Positions 39,612 through 48,594 of a stretch of 64,000 nt of DNA are shown here, piece after piece. The notes under the pieces are model-generated. The model saw only the letters and a program-made list of their open reading frames with translations. It ran no database searches and was not told the DNA's origin. The translations under genes and the position numbers were made by a program. Within the stretch, counting starts at the first letter, position 1. Every line of letters starts with the position of its first letter. The stretch comes from Hydrogenovibrio thermophilus. Lineage in GTDB: Bacteria; Pseudomonadota; Gammaproteobacteria; Thiomicrospirales; Thiomicrospiraceae. The stretch is taken from assembly GCF_004028275.1 (NCBI RefSeq), contig NZ_CP035033.1, positions 1,302,001 to 1,366,000 on the forward strand. The letters are read 5' to 3'.

Positions 39612-40175
39612 ATGTCATTTTTTACCTTTCCCAACCTGTTCAAGTGGAAAAGTATCGTTGAAATTCTTGGCATTTGCCTGATCATCGCCGCGGCGTTTTA
39701 TTATCAACTGGTGCTGAACGAACTGCCGTGCCCTTTATGTTTGTTGCAACGCATGGGGCTGTTGGCCATCGCATTCGGTTTTATGCTGAATTTACGATAC
39801 GGCGCGCATCCCGGCCATTATGGATTGTCATTGCTGGCGGCGGTTTTGACCGGGCTCATTGCGTTGCGCCAAGTCAGTTTGCACATCAATGACCCGGAAG
39901 GCTATGGTTCGGCGGTGCTGGGATTGCATATGTACACCTGGGTATTTGTCATCGCCGTGGTGGCGGTGGTTTATATCGCCATCGTGATGAGCTATGCCGG
40001 ACAGTATGCGCTGAAGCAAAGCGCGGATACCTCTATAGCGTTTCAACGATTCAGTTGGTTGGCCTTTGTGGCATTGAGTGTGATGCTGTTCGCGGATGTG
40101 GCGACGGTTTTGTTGGAGTGCGGTTTGCAGGAATGTCCGGATAATCCGACTCAGTATCGCTGGCTTTCGTCATAA
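39612..40175 (+). CDS. DsbB-like disulfide bond formation protein
   Basis: A 187-residue protein with four membrane helices. The first redox pair is the CPLC motif in LPCPLCLLQRMG (near 40-51); the second pair is CGLQEC near the C-terminus, in the last periplasmic segment. DsbB family proteins reoxidise DsbA-like partners using quinone. A DsbA partner is not in the window. The start at ATG 39612 is preferred; TTG 39603 is possible. Confidence 0.85.
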   Translation: MSFFTFPNLFKWKSIVEILGICLIIAAAFYYQLVLNELPCPLCLLQRMGLLAIAFGFMLNLRYGAHPGHYGLSLLAAVLTGLIALRQVSLHINDPEGYGSAVLGLHMYTWVFVIAVVAVVYIAIVMSYAGQYALKQSADTSIAFQRFSWLAFVALSVMLFADVATVLLECGLQECPDNPTQYRWLSS

Positions 40176-40203
40176 ATAACGCACTGAGCCGAAAACGACC
40201 GTC

Positions 40204-40551
40204 ATGAAAACCTCCAATGATTTCCTGTCGACATTGAATGATGTGTTTGCGTTGTTCGGTGCCATTGAGGCCAAACGAATGTTCGGCGGTTACGGCTTGT
40301 ATCATCAGGGGGTGATGTTTGGGTTGGTGTCCGGTAACGAATTGTTTTTGAAAACGGACGATGAATCGGCGCAAACGTTTATCGAGCAAGGGTTGCTGCC
40401 GTTCGAGTATTCACGGGATGGGGGCCGGGTGCAATTATCTTATTATGCGGCGCCGGAGGTTATTTTCGATGACCCGGAAGAGGCCAAAGAGTGGGCTGAA
40501 CGAGCTTATAAAGCGGCGTTAAGGTCAAGCTCGGCCACAAGGGGTAAGTGA
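40204..40551 (+). CDS. TfoX N-terminal domain protein
   Basis: A 115-residue protein equal to the TfoX/Sxy N-terminal domain (KRMFGGYGLYHQGVMFGLVSGNELFLKTDD). It lacks the C-terminal domain of full TfoX/Sxy, which drives competence gene expression in Haemophilus and Vibrio. Stand-alone N-domains are common and of unproven function. Its 3' end overlaps the convergent EEP gene by 46 bp. Confidence 0.88.
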   Translation: MKTSNDFLSTLNDVFALFGAIEAKRMFGGYGLYHQGVMFGLVSGNELFLKTDDESAQTFIEQGLLPFEYSRDGGRVQLSYYAAPEVIFDDPEEAKEWAERAYKAALRSSSATRGK

Positions 40552-41204
40552 TCGGAAGCTTGTTTGGCCAACGGGCTGCGGTGGGTGTTTAAACTTTTCA
40601 ATACGGGGCGAGGAGCGGCCCATATACGATCCAATGACAACATCGGTAATTTCGTTGGCCAGGTTCGTCGAAAGGGCGTGTCCGGGAAGCGACTATGTAA
40701 GGCTCGTAACGGTCGTCCCCATAACCACCATTCATTCAGGTCACCAGCCAGTATGACAACGTCATGAGCATTATCGTTAAAAATCGTTAATAGACGTTCC
40801 ACTTGTTCGCGGCGTTCTGATGGCCGTAAGCCAAGGTGGGTCGCCACCAGTTGTAACCGAATACCGTCCAGTGTGAAAGAAACATCCATTGCCTTTCGAG
40901 GTTCGCGGCCGGTCACACTGAGATCATGCGACCGGACGTCTTCATAGGGAAGCCGTGTCAGGACAGCATTGCCGTAATCACTGTCGCCTAACTTCATGGT
41001 GTTGCCCGCCAGGGCGGTGCATTGGGTCGCTTGTGCTAAATGGTTCAGCGCGTCAAATTCATGGCCTGGGCAAGATTCCACTTCCTGCAAGATAATCAAG
41101 TCGGCATTGATTTCCTGAAGCACCGCCGCGCAACGTTCGACGGATTGCTGACCATCATGACCGATACAGCGATGCAGGTTCCAGCTGACTAATTTGATGT
41201 TCAT
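40506..41204 (-). CDS. Endonuclease/exonuclease/phosphatase family protein
   Basis: A 232-residue EEP-fold metal-dependent hydrolase. Motifs: SWNLHRCIG (N-terminal Asn), ILQEVES (metal-binding Glu), ATHLGL, LAGDLNEW (catalytic Asp/Asn) and the C-terminal SDHLPL (catalytic His). No signal peptide. It begins 8 bases after the PLD-VTT stop and is co-transcribed with it, a pairing found elsewhere with cardiolipin synthase-like genes; the substrate may be DNA, a phospholipid headgroup or a nucleotide. Confidence 0.88.
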   Translation of the reverse strand: MNIKLVSWNLHRCIGHDGQQSVERCAAVLQEINADLIILQEVESCPGHEFDALNHLAQATQCTALAGNTMKLGDSDYGNAVLTRLPYEDVRSHDLSVTGREPRKAMDVSFTLDGIRLQLVATHLGLRPSERREQVERLLTIFNDNAHDVVILAGDLNEWWLWGRPLRALHSRFPDTPFRRTWPTKLPMLSLDRIWAAPRPVLKSLNTHRSPLAKQASDHLPLVAELDLNAAL

Positions 41205-41212
41205 GGTTTTCG

Positions 41213-43387
41213 TTATTGTCCTTGCTCGCGTTTCCGGGATTTATAGCGCAGCCATTTACGCAGTCCAAACATCATCAAAACAATCGCCACCACCCAAAAG
41301 ACCAGCCAAATGAGGTTGATGCCACTTGGCTCTTTTATTGAGCGTAACACCTTGTCGGTAAACAGCGCAATGGCCGCCATACCGGGTAAAAAACCAATGA
41401 AAGATCCTAATATAAAATCCCGTAAGCGAATGTGGGAGGCACCGGCGACCACATTAATCACCGCAAAAGGTGCGATGGGAATGATGCGCATTGTAATAAT
41501 CGTTAAAACACCACGTTTGGATAACTTCTGGCTGATGCGATGCAAACGATTCCCCGCGTAACGTTTCAGCAGTCCGTGTCCGGCCCATTGTCCCAACAGA
41601 TAGGACAACACCGCGCTGAGCAGGGCGCCCGACAAGGCATAGGCAAACCCCAGCGAGGACCCGAAGACCAATATCACGGCCACTACCAACAGGGTTAAGG
41701 GCACGGCGAGCGTGGCGGCGACAGCAAATATTGGAATCACAAGCCAGGGTGCAAGTGATTGCGATTCCAGTAAGGTGATATAACGCATCATCTGGTCGAT
41801 ATTCAGCCAGTCGCTTAACGGCGTCCAGCGCCATACGGCGACCAAAACCAATAACATCGTCAATAGCAAAGCGACTTTTAGAAAATGCCGGGCCGTATGA
41901 GGCTTGTCTTTATTCGGCACGAAATGGTTCACAAGATGATCGGGGTGATACGGCTGTTCAGGGTCGATTAGGGCGGATTCGGGCACCAGTTGATCGACTT
42001 CCGTTGTGACGTTTGTATTCAGCGTCTGTAAGGTGCGCTCGGAGCCTTGGAGCGATTCAATTGCGCGGATCAACGATGGATGTTCCGCTTCACTGTTTTG
42101 CAGTGTCGTAGTGTCGATACCCAGGTGCTCACTCATCAAGGTGCGCCGGATTTTTTGAATCGCGTAATAAGCCTCTGATTCGATTTCCGCTTCAATGAAA
42201 AGATCGCACTCACTGTCCAGCCCCATCGAACGGTTGCTGAGGTTGGAGGATGCCACCCGAAGCATGCAATCATCAATAATCATACACTTGGCATGAACCA
42301 TTAAAGAGACATCCGTATCGCTTGCGAGTTGCGGATAATACAACCGCAAACGGTTTGCGTGATCCGCATCCTGCAGTTTTTTGACCAGGCGGGCACGCAA
42401 TACATCCATGGTATGCTGCTCAAGCCATCCGCCGGTTTTTTCCGGCATCACGATGATGATTTCGGGGCCGTTTTCAAGCTGTAAACTTGCAACGAGCGCT
42501 TGTTGAATCGCATTTGATGTCAGGTATTGGTTTTCGATATAAATAAAGTGCTTGGCCGCTGAAATACTGTCCAGATAAAGTTGTTTCACTTCCTGAATCG
42601 CGGGGTGTCCACGATATTGCGCCAGTGTTCGTGCAATGCCGACCGGTACATTATGGATCAATGGTGTTATGGAAGCGGGCCAAGGATCATGCTCTAGGTC
42701 ATCGTCCGGCGCATTTGGCGAATCCGGTTGAGCCGGGGTTGCTTGAGTTCCGGTCGCACGTTGCCAGCGTTCGCGTGCCAGTTGCCCTAAAGCTTTGGCC
42801 GCATCGTCATCCACCACCATTTGAACATCATGGAAAGGGGGATAAGGCTTGCCGTCTGGGTCTTTTCGTCTGGCATCGTCAATGGCATGCTCGGGGGTAT
42901 CCCAGCGCCATTTGCTCAGGTCAAAGCCGCCGGAAAAGCCCACACGATCGTCAACGACCACGACCTTTTGGTGCTGAGAAGCGCCAACCGGGTGCTGACT
43001 GTCTAAATGAAAATGAACACGCGAGTGGGTTTTCTTGTTAAACACGTACGAAGGACGGCTTTCGCGTTCCAATGTATAGATGGACGCAAAGTCCCAGGTC
43101 AGCACAAAAACATCGACATGGTGTTCTCGTGCGACGAAATCCAGTAATTCGCCCAGTTCAATCGGGTGCTCATGGTCAGAATCGTCTCGCACCAGCTTCA
43201 ATCGGCTGTGTAAATCCCACCCCAGAATGAACACCGAATCATGCGCCGAAAGAATGGCTTCACGTACCGCGCGAAAATAGGCTTCGCCATCAATGGCCAC
43301 TGCAGCACGGTTCGCATTCACTTTTTGCCAGCAATTTTCGCCAGGGGTGAGGATTGAAGTGCGCCTCTCCCCAATCATATCGTGCAT
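41213..43387 (-). CDS. Phospholipase D family protein fused to a VTT (TVP38/TMEM64) membrane domain
   Basis: A 724-residue fusion. The N-terminal half has two HKD active-site motifs (H139-K141-D146 and H365-K367-D372), with GWDLHSRLKL and IENQYLTS blocks, so it is a two-domain PLD enzyme, likely a phospholipid transferase or hydrolase. The C-terminal 220 residues contain about six hydrophobic segments and the VTT/SNARE-associated core (LSYLLGQWAG, RIIPIAPFAVINVVAGAS, GSFIGFLPG). VTT proteins in other organisms are lipid scramblases or DedA-like flippases, so synthesis and flipping may be linked in one chain. No mean hydrophobic N-terminus. Confidence 0.88.
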   Translation of the reverse strand: MHDMIGERRTSILTPGENCWQKVNANRAAVAIDGEAYFRAVREAILSAHDSVFILGWDLHSRLKLVRDDSDHEHPIELGELLDFVAREHHVDVFVLTWDFASIYTLERESRPSYVFNKKTHSRVHFHLDSQHPVGASQHQKVVVVDDRVGFSGGFDLSKWRWDTPEHAIDDARRKDPDGKPYPPFHDVQMVVDDDAAKALGQLARERWQRATGTQATPAQPDSPNAPDDDLEHDPWPASITPLIHNVPVGIARTLAQYRGHPAIQEVKQLYLDSISAAKHFIYIENQYLTSNAIQQALVASLQLENGPEIIIVMPEKTGGWLEQHTMDVLRARLVKKLQDADHANRLRLYYPQLASDTDVSLMVHAKCMIIDDCMLRVASSNLSNRSMGLDSECDLFIEAEIESEAYYAIQKIRRTLMSEHLGIDTTTLQNSEAEHPSLIRAIESLQGSERTLQTLNTNVTTEVDQLVPESALIDPEQPYHPDHLVNHFVPNKDKPHTARHFLKVALLLTMLLVLVAVWRWTPLSDWLNIDQMMRYITLLESQSLAPWLVIPIFAVAATLAVPLTLLVVAVILVFGSSLGFAYALSGALLSAVLSYLLGQWAGHGLLKRYAGNRLHRISQKLSKRGVLTIITMRIIPIAPFAVINVVAGASHIRLRDFILGSFIGFLPGMAAIALFTDKVLRSIKEPSGINLIWLVFWVVAIVLMMFGLRKWLRYKSRKREQGQ

Positions 43388-43542
43388 AGAATATCCTTAA
43401 AAACCTGATGAATGGTTCTGATGAATCATGGGCTGATTGAAACAGGATAACCGCCCAAGGTCAGAAAGCCAATCGGGAATGACCGGATTACTGGATTCAG
43501 GGTTATGAGACGACCAATGAATGGAGCTTGTTTCGGAGAGGA

Positions 43543-43608
43543 TCAGAGTGACACCGGTTGGCGACGTTCGTCGCTTTCCGGTTGGGGATATTCAAGTGGC
43601 GTGCCGGC
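43543..43608 (-). pseudogene. Remnant of a DJ-1/PfpI gene 3' end
   Basis: On the minus strand an open frame ends LEYPQPESDERRQPVSL then TGA (43543-43545). It closely matches the C-terminus of the intact DJ-1/PfpI gene at 46024 (MEYPYPESNERRINLSP) in protein and DNA. No upstream part of such a gene exists, as fghA occupies that space. It looks like the scar of a duplication or deletion. Confidence 0.55.
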
Positions 43609-43632
43609 GGAATGCCGGCCGAGGGGGAGGCG

Positions 43633-44478
43633 TTATTTTTGCGAAAGGGCCTTAGTGTGGTAGGCGATATGCTCACCAATAAAGGTGGCGATAAAGTGAT
43701 AACTGTGGTCATAGCCATCCTGCATTCTGAGTTGCAGGTTAATGCCATTATCGTCACAGGCTTTTTGCAACGCTTCGGGCTGTAACTGACCTTCGGTTAA
43801 AAATTCATCCGCCGTACCCTGATCAACCAAAATGTGTTCACAAGACGCGCCGTTTTCAATTAATTCAACCGCATCATAAGACGCCCAGTCACTTTGATTT
43901 TTTTCTCCTAGGTAGGCCGTAAAACAACCTTGTCCCCAGCCGCACTGCGTTGGGTGACAAATGGGCGAAAAGGCCGAGACCGATCGAAACGCTCCTGGAT
44001 TTTTTAACGCGCAAATTAAGGCACCGTGACCACCCATTGAATGGCCGCTGATGGATTTAACGCCAGCCATCACCGGAAAATTTTGCTCAATCAAATTGGG
44101 CAGTTCAGCCGTCACGTAATCATACATTTGATAATGCTTCACCCAAGGTTCTTGCGTGGCATTCACATAAAAACCGGCACCTTTTCCTAAGTCATAACGA
44201 TCGGGTTCATCCGCCACCTCGTCCCCACGAGGGCTGGTGTCCGGCATCACCAAGGCAATGCCGTTTTCGGCGGCATAACGTTGTGCCCCCGCTTTAACGC
44301 GTACATTGTCGTCTGTGCAGGTTAAGCCGGATAACCAGTACAAAGCCGGTACGGCTTGTGTTTCCGCTTGCGGCGGCAAATAGACTGAAAAGGTCATCTC
44401 GCACTGGCAGCTATCCGAGAAATGTGTATAGCGGTTGAGAAAACCGTCAAATTCTTTAATGCTTTCTATTTGTTTCAT
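43633..44478 (-). CDS. fghA: S-formylglutathione hydrolase
   Basis: A 281-residue esterase-D family hydrolase completing glutathione-dependent formaldehyde oxidation by releasing formate from S-formylglutathione. The nucleophile is S147 in SGHSMGGHG; LYWLSGLTCTDDN and the C-terminal GYDHSYHFI histidine block are typical. It is downstream of frmA with a 58-bp gap, so they are likely one operon. Confidence 0.96.
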   Translation of the reverse strand: MKQIESIKEFDGFLNRYTHFSDSCQCEMTFSVYLPPQAETQAVPALYWLSGLTCTDDNVRVKAGAQRYAAENGIALVMPDTSPRGDEVADEPDRYDLGKGAGFYVNATQEPWVKHYQMYDYVTAELPNLIEQNFPVMAGVKSISGHSMGGHGALICALKNPGAFRSVSAFSPICHPTQCGWGQGCFTAYLGEKNQSDWASYDAVELIENGASCEHILVDQGTADEFLTEGQLQPEALQKACDDNGINLQLRMQDGYDHSYHFIATFIGEHIAYHTKALSQK

Positions 44479-44536
44479 GTTTCATTCATTCCATTATCTA
44501 TCTCATTATTTTAAAAAAAGATCGTAATCCGCGTTT

Positions 44537-45646
44537 TTAAAAAATAATGACCGAGCGAATACTTTCGCCGCTGTGCATTAAATCAAAGGCTTTATTAATG
44601 TCTTCCAAGCCCATTGTGTGGGTCACGAAAGCATCCAGCTCGATTTCACCGTCCATATAACGTTCCACATAACCCGGTAGTTCGCTACGTCCTTTCACGC
44701 CACCAAAAGCGCTTCCTTTCCAGGTGCGACCGACGACCAAGTTAAACGGACGAGTCGAAATTTCCTGACCGGCGCCTGCCACACCAATAACGGTGGAAAC
44801 CCCCCAGCCCATGCGAGTACATTCCAGAGCATCGCGCATCACCTCGACATTACCGATACACTCAAAGGAGTAATCGACACCGCCGTTCGTAATTTCAGCA
44901 ATGTACTCGCTGACTTTGCCATCCACGCTTCTTGGGTTCACAAAATCCGTCGCGCCGAGAGCTTTGGCCATTTCCCATTTGCTTGGGTTCAGGTCCACCG
45001 CAATAATCCGTGAAGCTTTGGCCATAACCGCGCCTTGAATACAAGAAAGCCCGATTCCGCCTAAACCGAATACGGCCACCGTCGAACCGGCTTCCACTTT
45101 AGCGGTATTGAGTACGGCGCCAATTCCGGTGGTGACGCCGCAACCGAGTAAACAGACCTTATCCAACGGCGCTTCTTTATTGATTTTAGCTAATGCGATT
45201 TCCGGAACCACCGTGTACTCAGCAAAAGTGGAACAGCCCATATAGTGGTAAATTGGCTTACCATTTTTGGAAAAACGACGTGTTCCATCCGGCATATAGC
45301 CTGTCCAAACCGTTCCGGCAATGGATTGGCATAAATTGCTTTTCGTAGAGTTGCAGTATTCGCATTCTCCGCATTCGGGAATATATAACGGAATCACGTG
45401 GTCGCCAGGTTTCAGATCTTTAACACCGGGGCCGCATTCGACCACTTCACAGCCGCCTTCGTGCCCTAAAATGGCTGGAAAAACGCCTTCAGGGTCGTCA
45501 CCAGACAGGGTGAACGCATCCGTATGGCAAACGCCTGAAGCAACTACCTTTAATAGGACTTCACCCTCTCTTGGGCCTTCTACTTCAACTTCTTCAATTT
45601 CTAAAGGTTTTTTGGGTTCCCAAGCGACTGCTGCTTTACATTTCAT
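44537..45646 (-). CDS. frmA: S-(hydroxymethyl)glutathione dehydrogenase, class III alcohol dehydrogenase
   Basis: This 369-residue zinc enzyme oxidises the glutathione adduct of formaldehyde with NAD. Catalytic zinc ligands lie in SGVCHTDAF and GHEGG; the structural zinc site has four cysteines in [17 protein letters not shown]; the [13 protein letters not shown] segment is the Rossmann motif. AAGGA lies about 12 bases before the ATG. No frmR or glutathione lyase gene is visible nearby. Confidence 0.97.
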   Translation of the reverse strand: MKCKAAVAWEPKKPLEIEEVEVEGPREGEVLLKVVASGVCHTDAFTLSGDDPEGVFPAILGHEGGCEVVECGPGVKDLKPGDHVIPLYIPECGECEYCNSTKSNLCQSIAGTVWTGYMPDGTRRFSKNGKPIYHYMGCSTFAEYTVVPEIALAKINKEAPLDKVCLLGCGVTTGIGAVLNTAKVEAGSTVAVFGLGGIGLSCIQGAVMAKASRIIAVDLNPSKWEMAKALGATDFVNPRSVDGKVSEYIAEITNGGVDYSFECIGNVEVMRDALECTRMGWGVSTVIGVAGAGQEISTRPFNLVVGRTWKGSAFGGVKGRSELPGYVERYMDGEIELDAFVTHTMGLEDINKAFDLMHSGESIRSVIIF

Positions 45647-45720
45647 CTGTTTAAGTCCTTATTTTTTGGTCATTGAATATACAGTGGGAGGAGAGCTAAG
45701 GCAGGAATCAATGAATGAAC

Positions 45721-45850
45721 AAAAACGACTATCGTTTTTATCGTAGGACAAAAAAAACCGCCAATGGCTCGCCATGGCGTGTATTTTCAATCATACCCTA
45801 AAAAAATCCATACCCTCATGGGAGTACTCATTATGGGGACTTTTAGTCTC
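45721..45850 (-). promoter_or_regulatory. frmA upstream region with hairpins and AGGGTATG repeats
   Basis: The 377-bp spacer before frmA (45647-46023) holds, on the minus strand, two AGGGTATG direct repeats 17 bp apart (within 45790-45815), beside an imperfect palindrome TACCCTCATGGGAGTA, then a CGCCATGG/CCATTGGCG hairpin with a T run (45750-45779), then a AAAAACGA/TCGTTTTT hairpin (45721-45739). The repeats could bind a CsoR/FrmR-type regulator and the hairpins could end transcription of the upstream gene or attenuate frmA. I see no gene in this spacer; 45860-46023 holds nothing I can assign. Confidence 0.45.
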
Positions 45851-46023
45851 TGAATCGTGCGTGGTAGCCATTCTAACGAAATTTTCCAGCGTGCATGATA
45901 CAAGTTGCAAAAAAGATCATGGGTCTTTCCAGGTATTTCATATTCGCTGAAAGTCGGGAGATGAAGCGAGACGAGTCAAAAAATAAAATTTGGCATTCAG
46001 TGTTTATTTATGGCCTAACCTTA

Positions 46024-46656
46024 TCAGGGAGAGAGATTGATTCGGCGTTCGTTGCTTTCCGGATAGGGATATTCCATATGGCGAGCCGCCGCGCGGGCAA
46101 CGTCTTCCCCGAACTGCATGGCGACAATCTGCAAGGCCATGTCGATGCCGGCGGAAATGCCAGCTGAGGTGATTATATGACCGTGGTTGACCACATGCGA
46201 CTGCTTATCGACCGTGACGTTCGGGAAAAGTGATTGCATCCAATCCAACGAGCGCCAATGGGTGGTTGCGCTCAAACCGTCCAACAAGCCCGCATTTCCG
46301 AGCACCAACGCCCCCGTACAGACCGAAGCCAGGGTTTCAACCGAAGCGGCCGCATCACGCACAAACGCCAGTAAGCTTTCGTTGTGCATTTCCTGACGAG
46401 TGCCCATGCCGCCCGGCACCACCAGAATATCCAACGGCGGGGCTTGTTCGAATGTACAGCCGGGGATGACTTTCATCCCTCCGGTAGTGGTTACCGGTTC
46501 GGGTGACTGCGCTATCAGATGGACGTCAAACGGAGACGTGTCTTCAAAGCGTCGATTTTCATCCAATCGTGTGACGGAAAAAACTTCAAACGGGCCGCAA
46601 AAGTCGAGGACTTCGACGTCATCAAAAATAACGATTCCAAGTTGTTTGCGCTTCAT
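46024..46656 (-). CDS. DJ-1/PfpI family protein
   Basis: A 210-residue class I glutamine amidotransferase-like protein. The nucleophilic cysteine is in the elbow SVCTGALVLGNAGLL (about 110-124), and the GLSATTHW segment supplies the following conserved histidine. It resembles isonitrile hydratase-like and AraC-type N-terminal domains but has no HTH domain. Possible roles include reactive carbonyl detoxification, which would fit the neighbouring formaldehyde genes, but this is inference. A 3' fragment of a second copy lies beyond fghA. Confidence 0.85.
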   Translation of the reverse strand: MKRKQLGIVIFDDVEVLDFCGPFEVFSVTRLDENRRFEDTSPFDVHLIAQSPEPVTTTGGMKVIPGCTFEQAPPLDILVVPGGMGTRQEMHNESLLAFVRDAAASVETLASVCTGALVLGNAGLLDGLSATTHWRSLDWMQSLFPNVTVDKQSHVVNHGHIITSAGISAGIDMALQIVAMQFGEDVARAAARHMEYPYPESNERRINLSP

Positions 46657-46689
46657 AGACGGTCTCTTTTTATAGGGGGCAATTAGGGG

Positions 46690-47481
46690 TCAATCGATAA
46701 TGCCTTTGGCCTTCAGCGCTTCCAGTGCCAATTTTTGGCGCAAGGGCAATTGCGCTTTATTGTCGAGCACCATATTCAAGGCAAACAGCCAGGTGTCTTG
46801 CGATGTTTTGACATAGCCGATATACCAACCCACATTTGGGTGAACGCGTGCGGCCCAACCCGTCTTAGCCCATAAGGAATAAGAGGGTGTTTTTTTCACC
46901 AGCATGATTTTTTGCAAGGTGTCATAAGCCTTGTCATTAAAAGGAAGCTGGCGACGGACGAGTTTTTTTAGAAAATCCACCTGTTCGAATGCACTGATTT
47001 CAAGTGAGCCTTCATCCAGCCAAAAGGTGGTGACATCGAATTCGTTCTGTAAATGACCGTAATCAGTTTGTTTGAGATAACGTTTGTAAGCTTCGGTTCC
47101 GACTGCACGGGCAATTTGCTGATAACACCATACGCAGGAAACTTTAAAAGCGCTGTCCAACGTTTGGTCGTGATTCCAGCGGGCCACACTGTAATGGTGA
47201 CCATCCCATTTGAATACAGTGTGTTCATCTTGAACCACGCCATCCTCAACGGCAATCAGGGTATTCATTACTTTAAACGTCGAGGCGGGTGAAAACGGCT
47301 GCCTCGCTCTTGTTGCATTATGGACAAATGTTTGCCCGGTTTTCAGCGATTCAATGACCATGGTGCCCTCAATATTTTGTTGGGCGAAAAGCTTGGCGAT
47401 CACCGAATCGTCGGCATTCGAAACCACGGGAATCAGCGCGGTAAGCAGTGCCATAATGTAATATCGGGTGGTTTTATACAT
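46690..47481 (-). CDS. Class D (OXA-like) beta-lactamase
   Basis: A 263-residue protein with a signal peptide (1-23) and the class D motifs: STFK (S67, K70), SCV (115-117) as S-x-V, FWL (153-155) and KTG (206-208). The usual YGN/FGN box reads YGH (141-143), and two extra cysteines flank the SxV tryptophan (SCVWC). K70 would be the carboxylated general base. It is single-copy, not in a mobile cassette with an integrase, and looks chromosomal. Hydrolysis of beta-lactams is expected from the family but the YGH change makes the spectrum unpredictable. Confidence 0.9.
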   Translation of the reverse strand: MYKTTRYYIMALLTALIPVVSNADDSVIAKLFAQQNIEGTMVIESLKTGQTFVHNATRARQPFSPASTFKVMNTLIAVEDGVVQDEHTVFKWDGHHYSVARWNHDQTLDSAFKVSCVWCYQQIARAVGTEAYKRYLKQTDYGHLQNEFDVTTFWLDEGSLEISAFEQVDFLKKLVRRQLPFNDKAYDTLQKIMLVKKTPSYSLWAKTGWAARVHPNVGWYIGYVKTSQDTWLFALNMVLDNKAQLPLRQKLALEALKAKGIID

Positions 47482-47550
47482 GATGCGTTATATCTTTTTA
47501 AGTAGGGGCGGAGGTGATGAATTGGCATTCAGGCCAAAGCCTGCAACCAT

Positions 47551-47748
47551 TTATTGCGCGTTGACTTCTTCGCGTTCCCGTTCATATTGGTCGTAAGGTT
47601 TATTCGCGGCCTTCATGCAAGCATCGTATTGCGACGGTGGCTTTTTGTAACAACTGTTACGGTTATTGTGCTGAATATTGTCGTAAACGGCCTGATTGCT
47701 GCATCCGGCTAACATAAAGAGGCTTGTCAAAATCAGTAGGTTTCTCAC
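47551..47748 (-). CDS. Small lipoprotein
   Basis: A 65-residue protein with a lipoprotein signal peptide ending in the lipobox LAGC (13-16), followed by a short charged helix-rich domain with two cysteines (SCYKKPPSQYDACMKAA). Similar short lipoproteins occur in many gammaproteobacteria; function unknown. It lies downstream of the beta-lactamase start on the same strand but has its own spacer. Confidence 0.8.
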   Translation of the reverse strand: MRNLLILTSLFMLAGCSNQAVYDNIQHNNRNSCYKKPPSQYDACMKAANKPYDQYEREREEVNAQ

Positions 47749-47871
47749 CGTGCTTTCCCTTAGAATGGTTTGTGATTGAATGGATTCAAATGATACGAAA
47801 TTTTGATTAGGATTTCGCGGTAAATCATCCAGTCATGACATTGTAATGGATTTTGATGGAGTGCTTGGAAA

Positions 47872-48594
47872 ATGAATGTTTTGGTGGTCGGGGCAACGGG
47901 TGCGACGGGGCGGTTATTGGTGAGTCAATTGCTCAACCGTGGGTGTCATGTCAAAGCGGTGGTGCGTTCTGCGGAACGCTTGCCGGAAACGGTTCGAGCG
48001 CATGCGCATTTGACGCTCATCGAAGCCGACATTTTGGCGCTGTCGGAAACGGAGCTCGCTGAGCTCGTAAGCGATTGCAGCGCCGTGGCTTCCTGCTTGG
48101 GGCATAATCTGACTTGGAAAGGCCTTTTCGGTCAACCGCGCCGTTTGGTGACCGACGCCGTGCAACGTTTGTGCGATGCCATTCAAGCCAACCACAAAAC
48201 CGAACCCACCCGGTTTGCTTTGATGAACACCTCCGGGAACCGGAACCGTGATTTGGCGGAACCCATTTCGTTTGCGGAAACCCTGATTGTCGGGTTGATT
48301 CGCCTTTTATTGCCACCGCATTCGGATAACGAACACGCCGCCGATTACCTGCGAACCCAAGTCGGACAAAATCATCCCGCCATCGAATGGGCCGCCGTAC
48401 GGCCCGATTCCTTGGTGGATCGCTCGGACGTTACCGACTATGCAATTTATCCCTCTCCAACTCGAAGCGCCATTTTCAATGCCGGTGAAACCAGCCGAAT
48501 CAATGTCGCCGATTTGATGGCCCGGTTAATAACCGAAGAAGACTTGTGGGAACAATGGAAAGGGCAGATGCCGATTATCTATAATCAGATTTAA
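47872..48594 (+). CDS. NAD(P)-binding SDR-like protein
   Basis: A 240-residue atypical short-chain dehydrogenase/NmrA-like protein with the N-terminal Rossmann motif VVGATGATGRLLV (5-17). The YxxxK catalytic pair is not obvious, so it may be a nucleotide sensor or use a different chemistry. The stop overlaps the convergent HD-GYP-like gene by 4 bases. Confidence 0.82.
   Translation: MNVLVVGATGATGRLLVSQLLNRGCHVKAVVRSAERLPETVRAHAHLTLIEADILALSETELAELVSDCSAVASCLGHNLTWKGLFGQPRRLVTDAVQRLCDAIQANHKTEPTRFALMNTSGNRNRDLAEPISFAETLIVGLIRLLLPPHSDNEHAADYLRTQVGQNHPAIEWAAVRPDSLVDRSDVTDYAIYPSPTRSAIFNAGETSRINVADLMARLITEEDLWEQWKGQMPIIYNQI

Noticed and set aside
40204-40551. Full TfoX competence regulator proving natural competence
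   Set aside because: Only the N-terminal domain is present; it does not by itself support competence, so the uptake-sequence idea for the palindrome remains a hypothesis.
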